A DNA stretch of 64,000 nucleotides from Verrucomicrobiota bacterium (GTDB lineage: Bacteria; Verrucomicrobiota; Verrucomicrobiia; Limisphaerales; UBA1319): contig JAKLHY010000030.1 in the NCBI GenBank assembly GCA_022709905.1, positions 1-64,000 of the forward strand. Reading direction: 5' to 3'. The notes beneath the pieces were generated by a model that did no database searches, was not told the origin of the DNA, and was given only the letters and a program-made list of their open reading frames with translations. A program made the position numbers and the translations under genes. Below, piece after piece: positions 18,601 to 26,126 of the stretch (the first letter of the stretch is position 1; each line of letters starts with the position of its first letter).

Positions 18601-19397
18601 TGGGCGACGAAACCGAAGCCTTGCGCCTTGCCCGCCAGGAACTCGATCAACTGACGGATCAGTTGCAGCGCGAACTGGCCCGCGCCAGCGCCGATGCCTC
18701 AGGGACAAATCGAACCGCCGCATTGCTAAACCGTGAAAATGTCGGCCGTGACTCCGATGGAGCCACCAACCGCACCGCCGTGGCAACTGAGCCATCGGAC
18801 CGGCGCCCGGAAGAGATCAGCGACACCAACCGCACTTCTGAAATTGCCACCGCTCAAACGCCCGGCCGATCCGATCGCCAGTCCAATCAACAACCCGGGC
18901 GGGAAGGTGCCCAACCAAATGGTCAGTCAACCATCGATTCCAATGCCCGGAGCCGAGACCAACGCCGGGCTTCACGTCTGACCGACACCGCCCCCGAGCG
19001 CTCTGATCCCCATCGCCTGTCGGCCCTCGATCAATGGCTGAATGAAACCGACCTCGTCAATCCGGGACCCATTACCGGGGAGGATTTTGCCCCCTGGTCG
19101 GATCGTCTCCGGGATGTGGAAGAACTCCTGGACGATCCGGAATGGCGCAATCAACTCGCGTCGGCCAGGGAACGCGCCCGCCAAATCCGGATCGACCTCA
19201 AACGACAGCAGAAAAAACCCGATTGGGCTGTCGTCCGACTTAACATCGTCAAACCCCTGGTTGAGGTACGAGATCTCATCGCGGAGGAACTCGCCCGTCG
19301 CGAGTCCAAGGACGCCTTGATGCCGATCGATCGTGATCCTGTCCCCCGGCGCTACTCGGAAATGGTCCGGCGTTATTACGAAGAATTGGCCCGATGA
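15681..19397 (+). CDS. Very large coiled-coil membrane protein (DUF4175-like)
   Basis: 1238 residues. Two N-terminal membrane helices (about 28-50 and 55-75) and a third near 145-165 are followed by beta-rich Ig-like segments (about 190-480), then some 500 residues of Gln/Arg/Glu-rich coiled coil (about 520-1020), a Thr/Asn/Ser-rich low-complexity spacer with TNRT repeats, and a short globular C-terminus (WLNETDLVNPGPITGEDFAP). The layout resembles the DUF4175 proteins found in vWA/MoxR clusters; this is a family-level resemblance only. The start is set by ATGA overlap and by a GGAGGG Shine-Dalgarno 10 bases upstream. It could be a periplasmic scaffold or spacer protein. No catalytic motif is seen. 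Confidence 0.75.
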   Translation: MIRLLLSRLEPVSRRYRGLRLWSRLAMCWGLALVVGIGLLLWQRQTGHSPHQARLVLGTLAAAAAIGIFANHIRWRKDPRLAAQIVEQHHPELQGLLLTAVQQTASIQDFSYLQYRLIQEAIEHSREHRWSEAVNSRRLNTARILHLLALLAFLVLLGRFPAPGSPSVASGWGSGQVEVTPGDATVERGGSLVILARFPRATPARVDLVIAQANTNLQRLPLVKNLSDPVFGGTLSEVTHDLVYHVEFGDQRTRDFQVKVYEHPRLERVDVELKFPSYTRAPAKRIEDTRRISAVEGASMDLQLQFNKPVQTAQWVARQTNGATLDLSVTPDRPTATLQNYILMTGGVYDLRLVDYDRRTNKVPAQFVLEVLKNRVPELKLTAPRGDLRPSALEEVRFEGAIWDDFGVQAYGLACTAADQKTRFIELGRELPGQAHHPFQHLLRLEEFGILPDQLISWYVWSDDIGPDGQVRRTLSDLFFAEIRPFEEIFREASSGEGSSEDNSGEQPESSGQGATRLLELQKQVISATWNLQRQHLRESESYRRDILVVRDGQAQVIEQARTQQERASDLRAQTHWFTAIQSMNRALGRLNAATNSPTPLPEALVEEQAAYQALLALATREHEVARARNRSRGQGNSEARQQRQIDQLDLRQSEQRYETQRQARPQQTNERREQLQVLQRLQELARRQQDLNERFKELQSALAEARSEQERAEIRRQLKRLQDEEQQMLADVDELRQRLNRPENQSRMDRERQQLDQTRQELRQAAEAAAQGSVPQALASGTRAQQQLQELRDGLRKESASQFAEEMRQMRSDVRDLARHQEDISQRLGSLDDPKHRSLNDSKQRQELLDRLDTQKNRLGQLVDQATQVSQQAENIENLLSRQLYDAVRQFTQNDAAPLKPIQEDLLNRGLLTRSLYERFQTTQERERAKTLAITAELVRQGYSAQADQAEQQARSTLNDLKKEIETAAESVLGDETEALRLARQELDQLTDQLQRELARASADASGTNRTAALLNRENVGRDSDGATNRTAVATEPSDRRPEEISDTNRTSEIATAQTPGRSDRQSNQQPGREGAQPNGQSTIDSNARSRDQRRASRLTDTAPERSDPHRLSALDQWLNETDLVNPGPITGEDFAPWSDRLRDVEELLDDPEWRNQLASARERARQIRIDLKRQQKKPDWAVVRLNIVKPLVEVRDLIAEELARRESKDALMPIDRDPVPRRYSEMVRRYYEELAR

Positions 19398-21769
19398 CCC
19401 CCCCTGTTGCCATTGTGGTTTTTAACCATGACGCCTGGCTGTGGGCGGGTGGGGCAACCCTTCTGCTTTTTGCGGTTATCCTGGGCTGGGGTTACCGGCC
19501 ATTGACCCGGCACCTTGCGGCCTGGATGGCGATTGCCTGGAAAACAGGCGCGCTCATGGCGCTGATTTTCTTTCTGTTGGATCCCCACTGGGCCGGTCAA
19601 CGCGCACGCCCCGGAGCGAATCTCTTCGCTATCCTGGCTGACAACAGCCAGGGTCTGCAAATCAAGGATCACAACCAGCACCGCAGCCGTGGAGAACAAC
19701 TCCGGGAATGGCTCACTTCACCGGCAACCCCCTGGCAAACTGAACTGAATCAGAACTTTGACACGCGCCGATATTTATTCGACACCCGGCTTCAAAGCAC
19801 CCGGGATTACCAGGAACTCCAATTCGACGGTCAGGCGACCGCCCTGGGCAAGGCCCTGAGAACCTTGGCTGACCGCTACCGCGGCCAGCCCCTGGCCGGC
19901 ATTCTGATCTTTACAGACGGCAACGCCACCGACCTGCCCGAGGGTCGCCTTGACACCTCCGGACTCCCTCCCCTCTATCCGGTCGTCGTCGGCCGGCAAG
20001 AACCCGTCCGGGACCTCGCCATCCAACAGGTCCATGTCAGCCAATCCGCTTTCGAAGAAGCCCCCGTCTCCCTGCAGGCCGATGTTCTCGCCTCGGGCTT
20101 TGCCGGGGAAACCCTCCACGTCCGGCTCCTGGATTCATCCGGCAAGCTCGTTGCAGAACAAACCGGACGACCCCGACGCGATAGCGAGGTGATGCCGTTC
20201 CATTTTCAAACGCGCCCGGCCAAAGGCGGACTGCACCTCTACCAAGTCGAAGTCTCCGCCCGGGAAACCGAGCCACCCGCCCCATCGCCCGCCCCATCCA
20301 AGGAGGCCACGTTGCTCAACAACACCCGTTTGGCGATCGTCCAGCGAGAACAGGGCCCCTATCGAATCCTCTACGTTGCCGGCCGGCCCAACTGGGAATT
20401 CAAATTCCTCAATCGCGCTTTACAGGCCGATCCTGAAATGCAGTTGACCGCCTTGATCCGCGTGGCCCAGCGGGAACCCAAATTCGAATTTCGGGGGCGC
20501 GTCGGAGAAACCGGCAATCCGCTCTTTCGCGGTTTCGACACTCAGACCCGCGAGGAGGTCGAACGTTATGATCAACCCGTTCTGATCCGCCTCAACACCC
20601 GAGATGAACAAGAATTGCGCCAGGGATTTCCTGTTACTCCCGAGGATCTTTACGTTTATCATGCCGTGGTTCTCGACGACGTCGAGGCTGGTTTCTTCAC
20701 GCCTGACCAGGCTCAATTGCTGGGCAAGTTCGTCTCCGAACGCGGCGGGGGTTTGTTGATGCTGGGCGGCGTGGAATCTTTTTGTGAGGGTCAATACCGG
20801 CGAACTCCCATTGGGGATCTCCTCCCGGTTTATCTCCACGAACCGTCCAAAACCCCGGGACCCATCCGCCTGAACCTCACCCGGGAGGGTTCTCTCCTCT
20901 CCTGGGCTCGACTCCGGCAGGAGGAATCCGACGAAAAAAGACTGCGCGACCGTCTGCCCGCCTTTCAGGTGCTCAATCCCGTGCGGGAAATCAAACCAGG
21001 CGCAAGCTTGGTGGCCACGGCCACCGATGAAACCGGCCGTTCCCATCCAGCGCTGGTCGTCCAGCGTTATGGACAGGGCCGCTCCGCCGCCCTGCTGGTC
21101 GGTGACCTCTGGCGCTGGGGATTGCGAAATGAGGAATCCCGGCGTGACCTCGATCAAACCTGGCGACAACTCATGCGCTGGCTGGTAACCGACGTGCCCC
21201 GTTCCGTGGAACTCACCGTCGAAACGCCCAACGACGAGAATCCCGGCACCCGGCATCTGCTCGCCCGCGTTCGGGACTCGAAGTTCCAGCCCATCGACGA
21301 CGCGACGGTCTCCCTCGAAATCCAACAGATAACATCGGTCTCAGCACCCCCGAATGCCTCCAACGCGCTCCGGATTCCCTTCGAATCGTCCCTCGAAGAA
21401 TCCGGACTTTTTCAAGCCGCCTATGCGTCGCAATCCAGCGGAGCCTTCCAGGCATACGCCCGCGCCACCAACGCCTCCGGTGTTGAAATCGGTCGGGCCG
21501 AGACGGGCTGGACCTTCGACTCGGCCGCCGATGAATTCCGCGCGGTCACACCGAATCTCGCCCTTTTGGAGTCGCTTGCGAAACAAACGGGCGGCGAGGT
21601 GATTCCAGTCAATCGACTGAATGATTTTGTCCGGAACCTCCCAACGCGCCAGGCCCCGATCCAGGAGAACTGGACCTATCCCCTGTGGCACACCCCCGCC
21701 CTTTTTGCCCTCGCTTTGTTCTGCCTGGCGGCCGAATGGGGATTGCGCCGATGGAAAGGCTGGCCATGA
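19394..21769 (+). CDS. Membrane protein with GATase1-like domain
   Basis: 791 residues with two N-terminal membrane helices (about 14-32 and 42-60) and one near the C-terminus (about 766-784). Between them are a vWA-like region without a clear MIDAS (LFAILADNSQGLQI), Ig-like strands, and a class I glutamine-amidotransferase-like domain: RILYVAGRPNWEFKFLNRAL, then FVSERGGGLLMLGGVESFC. The usual nucleophile elbow GxCxG is replaced by LGGVESF, so amidotransferase activity is unlikely. A second beta domain (VELTVETPNDENPGTRHLLA) follows. This combination recurs in vWA/MoxR operons as a membrane partner of BatA-type proteins. ATGA overlaps at both ends. Confidence 0.82.
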   Translation: MTPPVAIVVFNHDAWLWAGGATLLLFAVILGWGYRPLTRHLAAWMAIAWKTGALMALIFFLLDPHWAGQRARPGANLFAILADNSQGLQIKDHNQHRSRGEQLREWLTSPATPWQTELNQNFDTRRYLFDTRLQSTRDYQELQFDGQATALGKALRTLADRYRGQPLAGILIFTDGNATDLPEGRLDTSGLPPLYPVVVGRQEPVRDLAIQQVHVSQSAFEEAPVSLQADVLASGFAGETLHVRLLDSSGKLVAEQTGRPRRDSEVMPFHFQTRPAKGGLHLYQVEVSARETEPPAPSPAPSKEATLLNNTRLAIVQREQGPYRILYVAGRPNWEFKFLNRALQADPEMQLTALIRVAQREPKFEFRGRVGETGNPLFRGFDTQTREEVERYDQPVLIRLNTRDEQELRQGFPVTPEDLYVYHAVVLDDVEAGFFTPDQAQLLGKFVSERGGGLLMLGGVESFCEGQYRRTPIGDLLPVYLHEPSKTPGPIRLNLTREGSLLSWARLRQEESDEKRLRDRLPAFQVLNPVREIKPGASLVATATDETGRSHPALVVQRYGQGRSAALLVGDLWRWGLRNEESRRDLDQTWRQLMRWLVTDVPRSVELTVETPNDENPGTRHLLARVRDSKFQPIDDATVSLEIQQITSVSAPPNASNALRIPFESSLEESGLFQAAYASQSSGAFQAYARATNASGVEIGRAETGWTFDSAADEFRAVTPNLALLESLAKQTGGEVIPVNRLNDFVRNLPTRQAPIQENWTYPLWHTPALFALALFCLAAEWGLRRWKGWP

Positions 21770-22848
21770 TACGCTGTCTTTCAGGCTTTCTTTCACTGTC
21801 AGGATTTGGAGGGTTGTTCTGGTCCAGTTCACGGCGTGAAATCCTGGCCTGGACCGCGGCAGGATTCGTGGTTTTCGGACTGTCTCCGCCAGGTCTTGCC
21901 AACGGCAGCCCCTATCCAAAAACAGACATTCGATCCGGCGGTCCCGCCATGATTCTCGTCCTCGGGGCCGAAGGAGAATCCGAATTCGGCGCCGACTTTG
22001 ACCAACAGGCTGATCAGTGGCGGCAACTGGCTCTGCACGCCGGACTCTCCCTTCACTCCGTCGGGAGAGCTGCAACGAATAGCGTCGTTGACCGCGTTCA
22101 ATTTCAGCAACTCCTGGAATTGGCGCCCGCCACAGACTTGAATCCCCTGTGGCTGGTGATGATCGGACACGGCACCTACGATGGGAACGAGGCCCGATTT
22201 AACCTGCGCGGCCCGGATGTTTCCGCCACTGAACTGGCTGTCTGGCTTCAGCCGATTCGTCGCCCTCTCCTCTTGATCAATACCGCATCCTCGAGCGCCC
22301 CATTTCTCAACCGCTTGTCCGCCAGCAATCGAATCGTGATCACCGCCACCCGCGACGGTTACGAACAAAACTACACCCGTTTTGGAACATATCTGGCCCA
22401 GGCCTTCGGCCAACTCGGATCGGACCTCGACCAGGACGGCCGGATATCCCTCCTCGAGGCCTTCCTCAGCGCCGCGGATCAGGTCAAGGAATTCTATGAA
22501 TCGGCGGGCCGTCTGGCCACAGAACATGCCCTGATTGATGATAACGGGGATGGACTGGGTACTCCGGCAGATTGGTTTCGAGGTGTGCGCGCCACCAAAT
22601 CCGCCGCCAAGGGCGCTTCGGTTGATGGTTGGCGCGCCCATCAGATTCACCTGCTTCCCGGCGGTGAAGACCTTCAACTGACCCCCGAACAGCGCCGCCA
22701 AAGGGACGCCCTGGAGTTGGCCATTGTCCAGTGGCGCGAGAAAAAACCGGAGCTTTCGGAAACCGAGTATTACAGCCATCTTGAGTCCTTGCTCCTGAAT
22801 CTGGCCCGGCTGCTCGAAGACCGCGCTGCGACGCAGGAAAGACCCTGA
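21766..22848 (+). CDS. Caspase-fold (C13-like) protein lacking catalytic cysteine
   Basis: 360 residues, last gene of the eight-gene operon, joined by ATGA at 21766-21769. An N-terminal hydrophobic region ends near GLANGSPYPK, so export is likely. The caspase/legumain-like core shows the histidine motif WLVMIGHGTYDG (H135) and a strand followed by LLINTASSSAPFL (170-181), where active relatives have Asp-Thr-Cys; here it reads Asn-Thr-Ala, so C174 is Ala and there is no other Cys in the motif. Two calcium-loop-like stretches follow: DLDQDGRISLLEAF and DDNGDGLGTPADWF. It is therefore probably a non-catalytic binding protein. Start fixed by the overlap; the frame is open upstream but inside the previous gene. 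Confidence 0.75.
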   Translation: MIRCLSGFLSLSGFGGLFWSSSRREILAWTAAGFVVFGLSPPGLANGSPYPKTDIRSGGPAMILVLGAEGESEFGADFDQQADQWRQLALHAGLSLHSVGRAATNSVVDRVQFQQLLELAPATDLNPLWLVMIGHGTYDGNEARFNLRGPDVSATELAVWLQPIRRPLLLINTASSSAPFLNRLSASNRIVITATRDGYEQNYTRFGTYLAQAFGQLGSDLDQDGRISLLEAFLSAADQVKEFYESAGRLATEHALIDDNGDGLGTPADWFRGVRATKSAAKGASVDGWRAHQIHLLPGGEDLQLTPEQRRQRDALELAIVQWREKKPELSETEYYSHLESLLLNLARLLEDRAATQERP

Positions 22849-23034
22849 GACATCCGCCTCCCCGTGACCCTGGCCTTGATCCATGCCCGGAGTGACGGGT
22901 CGCGGGCAACTCCAGCTCTGGATTCTCTGCTTCACAAAACCCGGGCGAGGCTGGCATAGTCAAGCTTGCGGATTGCGCCGCACACAAATGATCCCCGTGG
23001 CCATCACGGCTTGGAGTCGAGCCAAAACATCCGA

Positions 23035-24258
23035 ATGCCGCCCCGCCGAAAAAAGACGAGACGCCCGCGCGAGCGAGTCAAAGCTTCGCGTGAAGGCTGG
23101 CTGTGGCCCGCGATCATCGCCGCGGCGATCGGCGCGGCCATCTGGTACGGTCGGCAGCCCTCATCCGTCCCCCTCCCAAAGCAAGCTTCCCCACAGACGA
23201 TCGTGCTCTCGAATGATCCGCGTACCCTCACGCTTTGGGGCTCCAACGGGCTGATCGGCTGGACCCTGCCAGAGGATCGCCAGAAGCCAGATCCCAAGCC
23301 TTCCGAACGAAAACGGGAATCGCTGACCAATTATCCCTTTGCGATTCCCACGAACACCTTTGATCCGCTCATTTCCGCGTCGCGACCAACCCAGAACTTG
23401 CTCGAAGCTCAAATCGCCCTCGCGCGCATCGGGATTTCGTCGGGATCGATCGATGGCCGGCTCGGCAGCCAGACACGGGCGGCCTTGCGTGTATTCCAGC
23501 GGAACGCCGGCATCCCGGCCACCGGCCAGTGGGACGATCGCACCCGAGCCCTGCTCCAGATCCACGAGCCGGTATTCTCCGAGTACCGGGTCGAGGCGTG
23601 GGATCTCAAACGACTCATGCCCCTGCCCGAAACCTGGCTCGAAAAGTCGGAACAAAAAAGGTTGGACTATGAAACCCTCCTGGAGTGCATCGCCGAGCAA
23701 TCCTGGACGCATCCCCAGTTGATCCAGCGACTGAATCCCAACCTCATCTCGGTTACCCCGGAAATCGGAATGCGCCTGAAAATTCCCTGTGTAAAGTTTC
23801 CCCGGGTCACGGAGAAAGCCGCCGAACTTCGCATTTATCTTGAAGAACGATGCCTGCAAGCCTTGGACGCGCGGAGCAATATTTTGGCGCATTTTCCTTG
23901 CAGCATCGCCCGGCAAACCGAGAAACGCCCGCTCGGCCTTCTCCGGATTCGGTCGATCCTGCCCAATCCGCATTATGTCTTCGATCCGGCGATTTTTCCA
24001 GAATCGGAGGAGGGAAGGATCCTGGGGCGCAAGCTGGTCTTGCCGCCAGGCCCGAATAATCCGGTCGGCTCCGTCTGGCTGGGTCTGGACAAACCGGGCT
24101 ATGGAATCCACGGGACCCCGCGACCGGAAGATGTAGGCCGCACCGAGTCGCATGGATGTTTTCGATTGGCGAACTGGAACGTCGAGTTCCTGGTTTCACT
24201 GGTCAATACAGGCACTCCCGTGCGGGTCTTCACCTCCGCATCCGGAGGCCCCAAATGA
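23035..24258 (+). CDS. L,D-transpeptidase with peptidoglycan-binding domain
   Basis: 407-residue envelope enzyme that forms 3-3 crosslinks or attaches proteins to peptidoglycan. A very basic N-terminus (PPRRKKTRRPRERVK) precedes a single membrane helix (about 24-42, WPAIIAAAIGAAIWYG). A PG_binding_1 domain follows (about 125-185, RIGISSGSIDGRLGSQTRAA), a LysM-like segment (about 215-250), and the YkuD catalytic domain with GIHGTPRP and ESHGCFRLAN, catalytic C375. The active-site motif SHGC is intact. The start at 23035 puts the basic stretch before the helix; an ATG at 22966 is possible but adds nothing. The 186-base gap before it holds no gene I can see. Confidence 0.92.
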   Translation: MPPRRKKTRRPRERVKASREGWLWPAIIAAAIGAAIWYGRQPSSVPLPKQASPQTIVLSNDPRTLTLWGSNGLIGWTLPEDRQKPDPKPSERKRESLTNYPFAIPTNTFDPLISASRPTQNLLEAQIALARIGISSGSIDGRLGSQTRAALRVFQRNAGIPATGQWDDRTRALLQIHEPVFSEYRVEAWDLKRLMPLPETWLEKSEQKRLDYETLLECIAEQSWTHPQLIQRLNPNLISVTPEIGMRLKIPCVKFPRVTEKAAELRIYLEERCLQALDARSNILAHFPCSIARQTEKRPLGLLRIRSILPNPHYVFDPAIFPESEEGRILGRKLVLPPGPNNPVGSVWLGLDKPGYGIHGTPRPEDVGRTESHGCFRLANWNVEFLVSLVNTGTPVRVFTSASGGPK

Positions 24259-24310
24259 CCTTGACCGCCCCGATATGCCTTGATTACGTTTCGGTTGATA
24301 TCACAATCCA

Positions 24311-25894
24311 ATGAGCGATCCCCAAAATCCAGGCTCCGAACGGAGGGAAATCCTGGCCCACCAAACGGTCACCAGGATCCGGGACGGCATCGCGTGCGGC
24401 AAACTTCCGGTGGTGCCTCAAATCATGGAATTGATCCGCGCCATCTCCGCAAAGGTCGACTCCATCTCAATCCAGGAACTGGCGGACATCATCGGGCAGG
24501 ATCCAGGGATTATGGCGCGTGTCATCGCCATTGCCAACAAACTGGCCTACAATCCCGCCGGCGTCGAAATCGCCACCATCCACCAAGCCATCAGTGTGGT
24601 GGGTTTCGAGAGAATTCGAAACCTGGCCGTGTCTGTGATGTTAGCCGAAAATGTGGAATCCGCCCTATCGGCGGAGGAAAATCGGGAGGTGGCGGGGCTT
24701 GCTCTGGCGAGTGGGTTTCTCGCTCGAGAGCTTCTTTCGGACCATGGTTTCATCGATCCCGAGGTGGCCTTCGTTTGCGCGGCGTTGCGCAACTACGGCC
24801 GGCTCATGTTGACGACTTTTCTCCTGGAAGACTACGAACGCGCCCGCGCGCTCACTCCCCAACTCGGTGCGGACAGTGCCTTCCGCGAGGTTTTCGGGCT
24901 GACTCCCCTGGAACTGGGCCGCGAATTGCTCGAGAGCGAGCAGCTTCCCGAGATCATTGTGAATTCCATGCGCCAGGTTCCCTTGCAGGAGATCCGAAAA
25001 CAGGCGCTCTCGCCACTGGAGCAATTGGCCGCCACCTCGGAGTTTACCGTGCGTCTTTTCGAGCTTTTCGAGGAACCCAAGCTTGACCATGATAATTTCC
25101 CGGGACGAGCGATGCAACTGGCGGAACAATATGTTCCCGGCTTCAAACTCGGACCCAAGACAATTCTCAAACACCTGCAGGAAGTCAGTCTGCGTTGCGA
25201 GGAACTGGTCAAGAGCACCGGATCTCGTGGATTTGCCCCCCCCTTATTTCGCCGAGTCGAGGCCATGGCGGAGAATCGCCCCTTACCCCCCGTGTCAATC
25301 CTCTCGCGCCGGATTCATGCCCATCCGACCATTGCGCCTCCTCCACCCGCCTCCGATGTTCAGTCCGCCTCCGATGTTCAGTCCGCCTCCGATGTTCTCA
25401 TGCAATGCTGTCAACAAATGGCTGACCTCATCCAGAAGGACCCTCGCAACATCGAGGCTGTGTTCCAGATTTTTCTGGATATCCTCCATAGCCAGTTGAA
25501 CCTCGAACAATCGATTATTTTCCTGCTCGATCCCGCAAAGACGGGGTGCTCTGCCCGTTTCGGTCGAGGCGAGGCATTCCAGGCCATACAAGGCCAGACC
25601 GTGATTCATCGCGAAAACAAAGATATTTTCGGGCTCTGCCTGGAACGGGGCGAGGACATTCTGCTGCAAAACCCGGAGGATTCAAAGCTGCGGGGGCATT
25701 TGCCTCCCTGGCTGCTTGCCATCGTTCGCGGAAACTGCCTGTTGCTTCTGGCCCTTCGCGATCGCAAAGGTGTCTATGGCATTGTGCTGGGGATCACTTC
25801 CCATCATGAGACGATTACCCTGGTGGAAACTCTGCGTTCCGAATTGGTCTCGCTCCGGGCGGTGCTCAGCCGCATTGGCCGTCCTGGAAAGTGA
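24311..25894 (+). CDS. HDOD domain protein with C-terminal GAF-like domain
   Basis: 527-residue cytosolic signalling protein. The HDOD domain (about 30-230) starts LPVVPQIMELIRAISAK and contains IIGQDPGIMARVIAIANK and AISVVGFERIRNLAVS. HDOD proteins resemble HD phosphohydrolases without the metal ligands and usually act as regulatory scaffolds. A linker at about 335-365 carries an 18-bp tandem repeat (ASDVQS). The C-terminal part (about 370-520) looks like a GAF-type sensor (FLLDPAKTGCSARFG, ILLQNPEDSKLRGHLP, LLALRDRKGVYGIVLG). There is no output domain such as GGDEF or EAL. No Shine-Dalgarno is obvious. Neighbours give no clear partner. Confidence 0.85.
   Translation: MSDPQNPGSERREILAHQTVTRIRDGIACGKLPVVPQIMELIRAISAKVDSISIQELADIIGQDPGIMARVIAIANKLAYNPAGVEIATIHQAISVVGFERIRNLAVSVMLAENVESALSAEENREVAGLALASGFLARELLSDHGFIDPEVAFVCAALRNYGRLMLTTFLLEDYERARALTPQLGADSAFREVFGLTPLELGRELLESEQLPEIIVNSMRQVPLQEIRKQALSPLEQLAATSEFTVRLFELFEEPKLDHDNFPGRAMQLAEQYVPGFKLGPKTILKHLQEVSLRCEELVKSTGSRGFAPPLFRRVEAMAENRPLPPVSILSRRIHAHPTIAPPPPASDVQSASDVQSASDVLMQCCQQMADLIQKDPRNIEAVFQIFLDILHSQLNLEQSIIFLLDPAKTGCSARFGRGEAFQAIQGQTVIHRENKDIFGLCLERGEDILLQNPEDSKLRGHLPPWLLAIVRGNCLLLLALRDRKGVYGIVLGITSHHETITLVETLRSELVSLRAVLSRIGRPGK
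25349..25396 (+). repeat. 18-bp tandem repeat inside HDOD gene
   Basis: The unit gcctccgatgttcagtcc is present twice exactly (25349-25366, 25367-25384), followed by 12 exact bases of a third copy. It encodes ASDVQS in the linker between the HDOD and GAF-like domains. The length is a multiple of three, so copy-number change would keep frame and only alter linker length. Confidence 0.9.
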
Positions 25895-25928
25895 GCGGCA
25901 AAGCCGATGGCCTTTATGGAGCCGGGAT

Positions 25929-26024
25929 TCAATCCTGGACAGCCAAGAGGCTGTTGGCTTTCTCAAGTTTTTGATCCAAAGAGGCAAGCATCTGGGGCAG
26001 TTCATCCGCGTGGATGTCCAGCAC
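25929..26024 (-). CDS. Possible 31-residue small protein or relic
   Basis: In the 232-base gap between the HDOD and reductase genes, the minus strand has a frame beginning GTG LDIHADELPQM and ending EKANSLLAVQD. It is amphipathic and helical in character. AGGAG lies 10 bases upstream of the GTG, somewhat far for a ribosome site. The frame is open a further 10 codons upstream to a TGA. It could be a genuine small protein or the end of a decayed gene. I do not recognise it. Confidence 0.25.
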   Translation of the reverse strand: MLDIHADELPQMLASLDQKLEKANSLLAVQD

Positions 26025-26126
26025 TCTGATCGCGCTCCTGAAAAAGGACCATCAGATCACCCTCGAGAAAACAGCCTCGCTTTTTCGATCGTCATACGGA
26101 CGGTTTTCAGGCACAAAGGCAGGATT

